DNA of 64,000 bases. Origin: Phoronis australis (Eukaryota > Phoronida > Phoronidae). The stretch lies in NCBI GenBank assembly GCA_002633005.1, contig NMRA01000023.1, forward strand, positions 1,112,194 through 1,176,193, written 5' to 3'. The notes beneath the pieces were generated by a model. The model did no database searches. It had not been told where the DNA came from and saw nothing but the letters and a program-made list of their open reading frames with translations. Below are positions 24,401 to 33,890 of this stretch, one piece after another (position 1 is the stretch's first letter; every line of letters starts with the position of its first letter). Made by a program: the position numbers and the translations under genes.

Positions 24401-27400
24401 TTTAAGTAAAATTGTGTGCTTTGTTTTCTAAACTTTAAGCATTTTGTAATTTTGTGTGAATGTTTTTATTGCAATTATTATAATTAGATTTAATTTTTTG
24501 CAATTTGTATTTAATGCTATGCATAACATGTAAATTAATATATAATCATATTTTTTATGAGTAGGCTAGATTTTGAATTTCTGTTATGGGACCCTGTGTG
24601 GAATTTCTTCAAAATTCTTGGTAAGGCCATTATTTCTTGAAATGGATCACAGTATTTTAAAAGGTTCTAGATGCTAAATTACAGCAAACAAATATAAAAT
24701 TGCCGGTCGTGATTTGAACCATGCATTCGACCACCTTAAAATTGGGTTGGCCAACAGCCGGCCTGCAATCAAACATTGCCTATATGAGTCGGCAGTGCGG
24801 TCGGCCAACAGTCGGCTATAAATTAGCTGACCAGTCGACTATTTAAGCGGCCGCTCAGACAAAAATTTGTGATATGGACTGTACTGTTCCTACATTTTGC
24901 TAGAATTGAGGCTGCTGAATCATGCACTGTTGATATAAGCACAAGATGCGGCATTGTGAAGTGTACTCTAGAAATTCTTCACTGACAATGGTGCCAATCT
25001 TAATTAGGATTTAAAGTTAGTCACACTATCTCTGATACTAGGCTGCAAGTCTTGAAACAGATTTAGTCGCATGCCCTATGAACAAAATATGTAATAGCCA
25101 ACTGAGAGGTTACCCTGCTTTTATAGATAATCTAATGTTAAAGTTTACTAACTGCTACTGCTACTGCTGCTGCTAATTCTACCGCAGCTGCTGCTGCTGT
25201 TGCTAGTACTGTTACTTATGCTAACTGTAAAATTAATGCTGCTACTACTACTACTACTACTACTACTACTGACACTACTACAAAATCACTTTCACTAACT
25301 ACTATAATTACTAAAACTACTACTACTGGTACTACTGACTATTTTTACTAACTGCTTCTACTACTCCTAACTACTACAGTCAACTAAAGATTCTACTTAC
25401 TATTGCTGCTACTCTGCTGCTGCTACTAGTGTTACTGCTCTTCTTGTTCTTATCACTACTACAGGTGCTATGATCACCTTTACCATAGCCACGACTACTG
25501 CTAATATACATGTAACTTCTATGAAAGTGTGCCATCTTTCTCAGTCTGTAATTCCAGCATCTGGTTTGTTAAACTCACTTAGTGCTAATTAGTCCTAATT
25601 TATTACTTCAGATACCTAAACCCCACTCATGTTACTGAAGACGTCATTAATGGCAGCTCTGTTTACCTGTATTTGGATATGACAGGTGGGTTGATTATTA
25701 TAAACTTTATTTGATAAATAAATGTAAATGTTCTAGATGAAAACTCAAAGCAGTGTCGCTGTTCTCTAAGTTATCATTTTGTTTTGGTTTTATGTCACTT
25801 TTCTCATTAAAATCATATAAAACAATTTAAATGTTTTCTGTGTTTTGGAGTACAGTGGATCAAGCATATTTAAAAGATGAATTTCACTGGTCAGTCATTT
25901 CTGAGAATTTGACCACTCCAGTAGTCCTTTTGTAAGATAAAAAGAAAGGACTGATTTTATCCCACATTCCTTGACATCATCGTGATGTTGCTGTCTTTTG
26001 CCAATGGGTTTTAAAGCCTCATGCTTAAGGTTTTTCATGTGCAAAGTCATACACAAAAGTCCAGGTTATGCAACAAGATAGCAATTTTGTCACAGTAATG
26101 TTCTTCTCAGTTGGGGAAACCCTTAAATGGTCTAGTGGATTACAGGTTATGATCTCTAAATGCCAAGTTAATGTTAAAGCAGATTCTGTTATGATAAGGA
26201 GGTTTTTAAGTTGAGTTTCATTCATTTTGTACGTTGAAAGGGCATTTTATTACAGCTGTTACACTGCACACAGTCACATGCATGCGCGTATGTACACCAT
26301 ACAGTAGTTTTCAAAAACAAGCTTCGGCAGTACTTTGTTAGACGCTGATGAACTTGGATAAAGTTCTTGTCAAAATTATTTGGTAATTTACTCAATCTTT
26401 TGTCACAATGAATACCATATTTTTAACTTTAGTCCTAATTTTATGTGAGGATATTGCACTTAGCCGCTGTTCATTTGCAAAACGTGCTTGCAAACTAATT
26501 TGTTGCAATTTTGACGAAGTGTGAGCAGCTCTTGTCAATATTGTTGTCACAATTTAGCCACAATAAAAGGTTTTTTTTAAAAAAAAGCTTAAATATTTAG
26601 TCACAGTTTTGTTGTTGAATTTCGATGTTGTTCAGTCTATTTTTAAAACTACTTAATTTGTCGTTGCATGATTGTTTTTCAGATCAAATGATCTATCTCA
26701 CCATTGAGAAGAAGATATTTGCAGCATTCCAAGCCTTCGTGGAGGAGTTGTTTGAACAGTTGGGAGAGAAGGCTTCCCTTGCATCCAATCCTCTTGTGGT
26801 GAGTCTGGCCACGTCAGGTCCTTAAGTTGCAAAATACTCACCGATAGCGGTTTTACTAATGGTTAGTTTCAGTAACAGTTAAAGATTATTTGCATGCTTT
26901 AAACTATGTTAATGTATAGCAGGAACTAAACGGCAATACTCTTTGAACATCATCTGCGCTGAACAAAGTGCTTAATAGTTGTATTCATTGACAACTTGTA
27001 AATGTGAAAACAAAAAAAATCTACAAATCGGTGACCTTTGCAGTAATGATGTACCTCCGGGGCTCACATAGCCCACATCATGCAGTGTTGTGCCCCAGCA
27101 TCATGTCACCATAGTTACTGGACACGGTTCAGTGATTTGTGGCTATCATTTTCGCCACAAAACTCATTCTTAAAAACGTCAATTTTCAACCTACAAAATA
27201 TATTCACATCTTGGGCGGGATGTTGTATTTTTAACTAATATGGCCAAGCAATTACAGAGATAAAGAATTAGCCTGCAAGTTCCTCGCAAGTTTTCAAAAA
27301 AGTTAGCAAGTCTCATCTTGAGTTTTTCGGCTTTATTTAAGTTATGGTGAAATCTTAGAAAGAAACCAGACGAAAAGCACTAGTAACTTAATTTTCTCCA

Positions 27401-30400
27401 TTTCTGTTTAAATTGTAGCTGATTTTTGTCTTGCTGGCTTGTTTTAATATGCAAGAAATGTCTCATTTTAACCTGGTTTCGTTTCCTGTTACCTATTTGG
27501 CTGGTGATTACCCGTAAGGTGTTGTTTGTCTTCAATATTCTGATCTTGGAAAAACTTTCAGACAAATGCCTACTACAGTAACAATGCTTCTGTTACCCAT
27601 TTAGAACACAATATGACGGGAAAGAGGAATTTCATCTTTTCAATTATTTCAACAATAATATTAATTTTTATTCTGTTATTAATTTGGTATATGCACAGAT
27701 CAGCCATCACCAAAACACAACTCATGACTGTTGTGAAATTTTGGGCGTTTGCAGCAATGTAGTAAGCCTTGTTCCAAAACAGGAAAAATGGTGATTTAGA
27801 AATTATTTAGTCCCAGCTTGAAGGTTTTTACTTTAAATTTATTATTAACTTTCCTCCAGTTTACAGCAGCTTAACTTTGACATGTCTTCTTTAAAAAATT
27901 TAAGATGTTACCAAGTTCACATGAAGGGAGCCAGTGTAGCTGTATACTTGTCTAGCTGTTTCTAATCAGGTTCATCTTTGTGTTGTGTTTCAGTTGGGAT
28001 TACCGTAAATTCTTACTAATTTTTTTCTGTCTTAACCATAATTTGTAGCCCATAGGTGTTAGGTTTTGATGATGAAATTCAAGCTCATGATTTTTCAAAA
28101 AATGACATGAAACTCTGACAAAAAATGGATCCAGAATATGCTTTTTGCCTCTCCTTCAGTTTGGCGACCCAGTGTATGGTGAAAAGCAGCCTCGGTTTAC
28201 TGAATTCATGGCACCAGGGGTCATCATTAGGTAAGCTTTGTTAGTAAATGCCAAGACAAAACTCAGTTTCCGGTATTTGTAGTCGGATGTATTTCCCGTG
28301 TGGTACACTGACCAGCTCCAAACTATGTAAACAGAAGCAACAATTGCATTTGATTGACCTCAAGCGACTTCAAGCAACTGAGTGTGAGCATATGCGCGCA
28401 TTTATCATGTGGTGACCATAAAGTTTTTCCTTTAGTCATATTTCAGAAAGCGTGAATTTTGTGCCTAACGTTGCGAGTAGGTACTTTCATCAGGAATTGT
28501 TTAAAAGATATTTTTGATTTAGCTTTCACGTTCCATGACTTTTAGGTGGGATGAGTCTGTGTATTTAGAAAAAATTCTAGAAAACTTAGATATTTTAACG
28601 AAGTAAAAGACAGAATGGTTAGTGTATATTTCTGAAAGTAGAAAGCTTGTAGAAATTTTCTTCGATTTTTTACCTGTCTCCAATTAACTGGTAATGATGT
28701 AAATGTTCAACATGAATGTTATTATTAAACTTTAAATTTCAATTCAATTTGTTTTTGTTTTATTCATAAATTTTGATTTTTTCATGAAATTTACTTTTAT
28801 TTGATAGCCTCTCATTCAATTCCTAGAGTATTTTGGAGTACAATGCATAATGTGCTTAATATCAAAGTTTCATATGAAATGCAATCGCCCGTTTTTGAGA
28901 TGTGATGTTCTGAAGGTAATCAATTTTGGACATTCTTCAATGGGCCTACGTAACCTTTCTTTAAATTTTGGCAAAACTTGATCCTGTTATCTTTTGAGTT
29001 AAATGGACAGTCAGTTGACTCATAGTTTTGTGTTACATGAAAATTATTTTCCAAATTTTCCGTTTATTGGAATTTGAGCACAATTTTTTAAAAGAAATTA
29101 TTTGTGTCTGTCACAATGTTGAAACTGAATAATTTACAAAATGTTTTTGTCTGTTGAATTTGATATTTTGTTTTTGCAAGATATTATTTTGTATGTTGGT
29201 GGCATTTATGGTAAAAATTCTTCAATTTGACGCAACATGGTTCTAGAAATGTGGAATATTCGTCAAAAAATTTCACATTTTAAGTTGATGTCATGAAAGC
29301 TTGTCTTCATTTTCAACTTGCTGTGTATGAACTGTACATTAATGCCTCTTAACAATGTCTGGAGAAAATGTGAGGATTTGGTGTGTCAACCTTTGAATTT
29401 TGGGAAAGTGACATTTCAAGCAGCAATTGTGTTACCTTTGAATTTAGTACTTTAAATTTTCCTTATTTGAGAGAATTCCCAGTAATTTGGGTGTCTGTAG
29501 TACAGTTTGTAGTTTATTTGACTTGAATGTGTATCATGTATTTCAACATCATTGTGTTTCCACCCTTCTCCAGCATCACTTTCTTCATGGCAACAGGACT
29601 CACTGCTCTGTCTTTTGTTATGGAGAAGAAGCAGGGTATCTTGGAGCGCAGCTTTGTTGCTGGTGAGTCCGCAACACTATGTGTGACACAGTTTGAACTG
29701 AGGTATTTGTTTTTTCAAGAAGAGGTGATGCATTGAACCAAGCACAAGTTCCATCCACTTCCCGTTTTAAAAACATTCTGTATCATTTATTTTGATGGAC
29801 TGGAGGGAGTTTTGTCTTTCTGTCTGCTGGTGTGATAGATGTCTAATGTGCCAGTCATGTGAATATCATTGAGGTGAGGATTGTTCACATCTGTAGCCAT
29901 CCACTTTACTTGTCTGGGTCAATGGTTGTGGTGCTTAAGTTGAGATATGCGAAAATCAGTGGGTAGGCGTGGCTGTTTGAAATTAAAATTGTTGGAAAGT
30001 TGGAGCGGGGTTAATAAATTTATGGTAACCTACAATGAATTAACCATGGTCATTGTTTTGCGAAAGCTAACATGCGAAGCTTCATGTTAGGGTCGTGATT
30101 TGAAGTACTAAGGTTATCTGTTGCTTTTGATGCAACAACAATCAAAAATACTTAGTGTACAAATTAGAAGTGAACATATAATCAACCAGCAGAAATTTTG
30201 GGGTGGGTGCTAAGCCAAACGGAGTTACCCGGAACAGATAGGTGAGGTACTTTATGCCAGCCATCATCCCTTTCCTTTTGCAATCCCCCACATGGGCGGC
30301 AAGTGAAGTTTTGTCCATGAGTATCCTAATGAAAGATATTTTTGTTATCAACCACTAGGTGTAAATGCCATTGAGGTGATGATTGGTCACATCTGCACCC

Positions 30401-33400
30401 AGCTGATTGTCATGTGTGTCCAAGTGGGTATACTACTTACTGTGACCTTGGCTGTGTTTGGTATTCCTTACAAAGGACCTTTGATACTCGTGGTTGTACT
30501 CACGCTGTTCCAAGGTTTTGTGGGCATGGCTGTTGGTGAGTAATGGATGGTTGAAATTATTGCATGTTCTTCTGGTATCTCAGTCCACACTTGACTAGAC
30601 ACATTTATTAAATTGAATTTTAAGTTTAATGAGAGATTTCATTTATTACTTGATTTTGGAGATTGGGACATGGGTGGTTTTTGTAATTCTCAAGCACGGA
30701 ACACTGTTTTGTGGTGTCAGAGTCTAAAAATTGACTACATAGCTCCCAAAGTCATTGAATATCCACTTTGAATTTGGGATGTCCCCTTATAAAATTTAGT
30801 ACCAGTTCCGACCTTTTGAAAAATACTTGTGCACTCACATTATAATTATGTGGTTGAATATTGTCGTCACTGTCCGGTTGTTAGGTCATTAGGTTGTCTG
30901 GGTGTCTGCTTGATATCTCAAAAACCCCTTGTCGGATTTTGAGGAAAGTTGGCGCAAACGTATAGCACATCACTTGAACAGTTCATGCCACTTCTCAATG
31001 TGCCGCGCCTCCATTAAATTTTCATGCAGATTCGACTTCTGTAATCTCTCCAAGTTGTCATCTTTTTTTTTTTTTGACGTGAGCTGTTCAAGTCTTGTTT
31101 GGCGAAAAGTGATATTTAAAGAACCAATTGACTTATTTCGTGAAAATGTTCGGCAAAGTCATAGTATGAGATTGTGCCAGCACTTGATTAGATTTTCAGC
31201 TGGATTCGACTACTGCGGTGCCTCCTAGTGCCCATTTCAGGTGATGGCATTTCTGGATAATATATAGATAACAGATGGATGGATTTCAATGAATCTTGCC
31301 ACAAAGGTGTGGTATATCAATGTGCTGGTACCATTAAATTTGCATGTTAATTCCACTGCCGTAGCACTTCCTAGTGGTCATTTTGTTATCAACAATGGCT
31401 TTTCAAGTGTGGTTTGGGGGAAGAGCATTAATCCCGATGATATATTTAAAGATTGTGAACCGATTGACAGACTTCATTGAAACCTGACTTAAAGATATGA
31501 GATTGCGCTGGCACCATTTAATCATCGGACAGATTCAATGACTGCAATGCCTCCTAGTGGCCATTTTGTGTGAGAGTGTTTCCACATGATATGTAGACAA
31601 CCAAATCACGGAATTTAATGAAAGTTGACATAGAGGTTTGGGTTGACAATGGAGCAGCACCATTAAAGTGTTGGGCAGATTCATCCACTGTAGCACCTCC
31701 TAGTGGCCATCTTGTTTTTGACATGGGTTTTTGAAGTATTGAGTATTGTTTGTGGGAAGAGCATTTCAGGATGATATCTAAAGAAGTGATGGGCAGATTT
31801 CATTGAAACTGGACACAGAGGTAATATTTATTTTTGAGATTTTGCCATCATCAATTTATTTTCGGGTGGATTCTGCATCTCCTCCTAGTGGCTATTTCAT
31901 TTAAAAGCATTAAATTCCAGATGATATGTAGAGAACTTGAGTGAAGGATTTCAATATTATGACCGTTGTGGACACAGAGGTATGTTAGGGCAGTGCGGCA
32001 GCACCATTAAAATTTCCAGGCATATTCAACCACTGTAGCTCCTCCTACTGGACATTTAGTTTTTGACATGAGGTTTGCGGTAGGCGCGTTTCCGGATGAT
32101 ATCTAACGAATCCATTGATGGATCTCATTAAAACTTGACACAGAAGAATTAGAAAATTGTGCTGGCTCCATTCTATTTTTGGGCATATTCGAGTACCGCA
32201 GTGCCTCCTAGTGGCCCTTAGAAACATGTTGTATGCGATGCACTGTGGGCACATGTCAAGCCCCTGCATAGCTCTCGTTCTCTGTCCTAAACCCATGGAG
32301 ATGTGTCTAATGTCTTAGCTGATCTCTAGCTTGTAACGTCCTGCTCAGTACTACTGCACTGTTGTGTTATTGCCTGGTGCCTATTTAATGATTACCATCT
32401 TTATTTCAGGCCTTCTGGTCTCTGCCATCTGTGAGCAAGAAAACACAGCAATTATGGTGACTCTCAGCTCCGTCTACCCAAACATGCTTATCAGTGGTAA
32501 GTAGCTCGCATGCTGTGTCACTATGGTTTCACCCTGGTTGCATTCAGTAGTCACTAATGAGGTACTAGCAGTGAGAAGTCTTGGCGTATGCATAAGAAAT
32601 ATCAAATGTTTGGATGTTGTTTAATACCATAGCATAGCCATCCAGTCCCTTTCTATGACAGCCATTTCGGCCATGTATGTTGCTAAAGTCGAGCGTCTAC
32701 TCCTGAAATACTTGCAAAATAACAGAACTGTGAAGTTTGTTTAACTCATTACAACAGATTAAATGGCGCACTCACAGTTAGGTAGTCTCTCCCTCTGTTT
32801 TTGATGATTCAGAAGTGTTTTTGTTTGATCATTGATCAATCTTCAGTTGCAATCCTCCTGTTTTTCTTCACTGCTACTTAACTATTACAACTTTCATTGT
32901 CATATTCAGAGAAGACTTCCTTTTCTCACATACAGTGTCATCATTTTCATTTCAGTCCTTGCACGTGAATCTGTCGACTCAGTTCTTTTCTCATGTGTCA
33001 CAATTCTGCTGTAAAAAACATTTAAATTTTTTCAGTAGAAAACAGAGAGTGTTGCTGATAACATATTGTAAAAGTATGTTACCAACAATGGTTCCGAGTT
33101 TTCTACCGCTAATTTGGCCAAAAACCGATATCATATGAATCTCTTTTTTCACGATCTCTGACTATTTTTTTCCACTCTCTGGTAAATGGAGTGAGCTACA
33201 CATGGTTGTGTATACTATGTAGCACTTATCAATGCCCTGACTGTGGTTTGCTAGAAAAGAAAGGTCTGTAGCAACAGAAATCTGGTGTTTAAGAAGATAA
33301 AAAAATTTAAGAAATGAGTCCACTGTTCATTAATGACCGTATTTTAGTTTTCCAATATCAGTACAAGGCACACTTTTCACTTAACATTAATTTTGCATTG

Positions 33401-33890
33401 TATATATTTTTAATATTGAGCCTTATTCCAACTTAGACAATAACATCAAATGACAACTCAACTTCACACCAGATTCTTTTAATTATTTATAATTTAAAGT
33501 ATACTGATTTTGCTGGTCAACCAGGTTTGAAAACCAAACAGTGTATGCATAGTCAGACTAAAAAGTGGTATTAAATTCACTCCGAAATTTGTGAAATGGA
33601 TTTAAAATATTATTGTTTCAGGGTGATAAACGTAAAACATCTAGAAATTAAACCAATGCCATGTTATTTTGTTTTTAGGAATCATCTGGCCGATTGAAGC
33701 TATGCCCACGTGGTTACGCTATATTAGTTACTGTCTACCAATGACGTATGCCGCACAGGCCATGCGGAGTATTCTTGGGCGAGGCTGGGACCTCACCCAC
33801 ACCTACGTGTGGAGAGGCTTCCTCATGTCGATAGGATGGGGCTGGGCTCTTTTGGCCCTCACAGCAGTTATACTGACGGTGAAACGATAA
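12275..33890 (+). CDS. ABCH-type half transporter (ABC transporter G family member 20/23-like), complete, 17 coding exons
   Basis: The spliced CDS is 2109 nt (702 residues), joined from 12275-12411, 13593-13752, 15292-15446, 16351-16458, 17059-17152, 19847-19999, 21418-21511, 22576-22690, 23345-23507, 24223-24326, 25612-25685, 26683-26798, 28160-28230, 29574-29662, 30359-30535, 32410-32496 and 33679-33890. All sites are GT-AG and all phases agree. N-terminal ATPase domain: Walker A GPSGCGKT (51-58), Q-loop Q99, signature SGGQ (151-154), Walker B LLILDEPT (170-177, catalytic E175), D-loop around D181, H-loop H208. A linker (about 250-325) leads to an ABC-2 type membrane domain whose first helix is near 338-360. 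After a large extracellular loop come FMAPGVI near 510 and further helices to the C-terminus. This NBD-TMD order and the sequence style fit ABCH, a subfamily of arthropods, fish and other non-mammals, and half transporters of this kind usually dimerise. Substrate unknown; lipid export is reported for some insect members. The exon 6/7 junction is the least certain. Confidence 0.9.
13140..13400 (+). repeat. CTAGTGG tandem-array family, locus 1 (ABCH intron 1)
   Basis: Two core motifs, CTAGTGG at 13183 and 13321 (138 apart), with shared flanks: GGCTGTATCTCG before, TTTCATGAAAATTGG after. The same cores and flanks recur near 31-32 kb and 55-56 kb. Confidence 0.6.
13593..13752 (+). CDS. ABCH exon 2 (Walker A)
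   Basis: Encodes [15 protein letters not shown] and ends at YMPQ, the Q-loop glutamine. Acceptor TTCCAG, donor GTAACT. Open upstream extension of this frame (from 13522) is intron sequence. Confidence 0.9.
14295..14395 (+). repeat. 22-bp tandem repeat, about 4.5 copies
   Basis: TTCCAATAAGATTAGACAGT plus CA is repeated with starts at 14295, 14317, 14339, 14361 and 14383. The middle copies are identical and the outer ones carry a few changes. Lies in ABCH intron 2. Confidence 0.85.
15292..15446 (+). CDS. ABCH exon 3 (helical subdomain)
   Basis: Encodes [20 protein letters not shown] and the following helices to DKLS, just before the signature motif. Acceptor TTCCAG, donor GTGAGT. Confidence 0.9.
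16351..16458 (+). CDS. ABCH exon 4 (signature and Walker B)
   Basis: Encodes [27 protein letters not shown] and the D-loop VGVDPL. Acceptor TTTCAG, donor GTAAGC. Catalytic acidic pair D174/E175 intact. Confidence 0.92.
17059..17152 (+). CDS. ABCH exon 5 (H-loop)
   Basis: Encodes [20 protein letters not shown], then [10 protein letters not shown] with the switch histidine H208. Acceptor TTTTACAG, donor GTAACA after ATG. Confidence 0.9.
17697..17770 (-). repeat. tRNA-derived SINE head (minus strand)
   Basis: On - the A box is TGGGCTCAGAGGCAGAGC (near 17747-17764) and the B box is GGTTCAACTCC (17710-17720), correctly spaced. No paired acceptor stem, so it is a SINE or tRNA pseudogene. Lies in ABCH intron 5. 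Confidence 0.5.
17837..17964 (+). repeat. Interspersed repeat Y, copy 1
   Basis: Aligns with 23895-24027: shared GGCAGACA, AATTGGTGATTTGTAAT, GTTGTT, AGCT.TGGT, TAGTAACTT/TAATAACTT and AAGTCTRTCTCA.CCAAC. Both copies are in ABCH introns and on the same strand. Internal sequence is non-coding. Confidence 0.65.
18137..19110 (+). mobile_element. Putative non-autonomous DNA element with poly-G/poly-C ends
   Basis: The left boundary has GGCGGATTTAGG followed by a G run (with an N at 18159). The right end is a C run, and read in reverse complement the flank beyond it gives GGATCTAGGATATCACAAGG before a G run. The interior has CCCGACCTCCCCCC..TTCGGTGCTACGCGC, also found in the 52.2-52.44 kb element, plus a tRNA-like segment. 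Such GGCGGATC..AGG(n) termini suggest one repeat family. Exact ends and target duplication are not resolved. Confidence 0.4.
18792..18857 (+). repeat. tRNA-like segment
   Basis: A box TGGTGTAGTGG (18798-18808) and B box GAGTTCGAGTC (18840-18850) with tRNA-like spacing. No convincing full cloverleaf. It sits inside the putative element at 18.14-19.1 kb. Confidence 0.45.
19847..19999 (+). CDS. ABCH exon 6 (end of ATPase domain)
   Basis: Encodes [15 protein letters not shown] and [10 protein letters not shown], the usual C-terminal end of the nucleotide-binding domain. Acceptor GAATAG. The donor is taken as GTTAGT after GCCCTA; this is the weakest donor of the gene. Confidence 0.75.
20994..21067. 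repeat. Short hairpin / mini inverted repeat in ABCH intron 6
   Basis: ATTAAAAACCGGACGATCG at the left and CGATCCTCCGGTTTTTAAT at the right are inverted, with CACAAATAAA and TTTATTTGTG inside and an 11-base loop. The arms total about 31 bases with few mismatches. Could be a tiny palindromic MITE. Confidence 0.7.
21418..21511 (+). CDS. ABCH exon 7 (cytoplasmic linker)
   Basis: Encodes [15 protein letters not shown] and a polar linker to SVP. The acceptor (TTCAAG at 21417) was chosen because it keeps phase 0 with exon 6 and phase 1 with exon 8. The nearby upstream CAG at 21359 would break the frame. Confidence 0.65.
22576..22690 (+). CDS. ABCH exon 8 (approach to first membrane helix)
   Basis: Encodes [10 protein letters not shown], then [20 protein letters not shown] and NPG, typical of the segment before TM1 of ABC-2 domains. 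Acceptor GTTTTCAG, donor GTATGT. Another frame is also open here but breaks the splice phase. Confidence 0.85.
23345..23507 (+). CDS. ABCH exon 9 (TM1 and start of large loop)
   Basis: Encodes [20 protein letters not shown], then [20 protein letters not shown], a hydrophobic helix followed by the extracellular loop. Acceptor TTTTTTTCAG, donor GTACGA. Confidence 0.9.
23842..23872 (-). repeat. Transposon-terminus-like fragment (GTAACC..GGGGG..TTC)
   Basis: The reverse complement reads GTAACCGGGGGGAAGGGGGT then GGTTCAAATTT, resembling the ends at 51417 and 54107. A short relic only. Confidence 0.3.
23895..24027 (+). repeat. Interspersed repeat Y, copy 2
   Basis: Second copy of the element at 17837-17964, same strand, in ABCH intron 9. 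Confidence 0.65.
24223..24326 (+). CDS. ABCH exon 10 (extracellular loop)
   Basis: Encodes [20 protein letters not shown], then [12 protein letters not shown] with an NFT glycosylation sequon. Acceptor TTTTGTAG, donor GTGAAC. Confidence 0.88.
25146..25470 (+). repeat. Imperfect triplet repeat (CTA/CTG)n
   Basis: Runs of CTACTG, CTGCTG and a long pure ACT block near 25240-25272, broken by AACTACTA. Located in ABCH intron 10; non-coding. Confidence 0.85.
25612..25685 (+). CDS. ABCH exon 11 (extracellular loop)
   Basis: Encodes [20 protein letters not shown], then LDMT. Possible N-glycosylation at NGS. Acceptor TACTTCAG, donor GTGGGT. Confidence 0.88.
26683..26798 (+). CDS. ABCH exon 12 (extracellular loop)
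   Basis: Encodes [19 protein letters not shown], then VEELFEQLG and NPLV. Acceptor TTTTTCAG, donor GTGAGT. Confidence 0.88.
27021..27194 (-). repeat. Interspersed repeat X, copy 2
   Basis: The reverse complement matches 4706-4862 along most of its length. In ABCH intron 12. Confidence 0.7.
28160..28230 (+). CDS. ABCH exon 13 (FMAPGVI motif)
   Basis: Encodes [20 protein letters not shown], then VIIS: the family-typical entry into the second membrane helix. Acceptor CCTTCAG, donor GTAAGC. Confidence 0.9.
29574..29662 (+). CDS. ABCH exon 14 (TM2)
   Basis: Encodes [20 protein letters not shown], then [10 protein letters not shown]. Acceptor TTCTCCAG, donor GTGAGT. Confidence 0.9.
30359..30535 (+). 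CDS. ABCH exon 15 (TM3-TM4)
   Basis: Encodes [20 protein letters not shown] and two hydrophobic helices ending GFVGMAVG. Acceptor CCACTAG, donor GTGAGT. Confidence 0.9.
30890..32230 (+). repeat. CTAGTGG tandem-array family, locus 2 (about 7 units, ABCH intron 15)
   Basis: The core CCTCCTAGTGGCCATTTT, with variants, starts (at CTAGTG or CTACTGG) near 31225, 31371, 31554, 31700, 31885, 32045 and 32208. Between cores come GATGATAT.TA, CATTGAAACTTGACACAGAG, a GCACCATTAAATTTT-like block and a CACTGTAG-like block. Spacings are 146, 183, 146, 185, 160 and 163. All units share one orientation. ORFs inside the array are by-products. Confidence 0.8.
32410..32496 (+). CDS. ABCH exon 16 (TM5 region)
   Basis: Encodes [20 protein letters not shown], then [10 protein letters not shown]. 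Acceptor TATTTCAG, donor GTAAGT. Confidence 0.9.
33679..33890 (+). CDS. ABCH exon 17 (last helix and stop)
   Basis: Encodes [39 protein letters not shown] and the last hydrophobic helix to ILTVKR, stop TAA at 33888-33890. Strongly family-typical. Confidence 0.93.

Noticed and set aside
30929-31480. Two ORFs of 99 and 63 residues
   Set aside because: They lie inside the CTAGTGG tandem array and are frames produced by the repeat.
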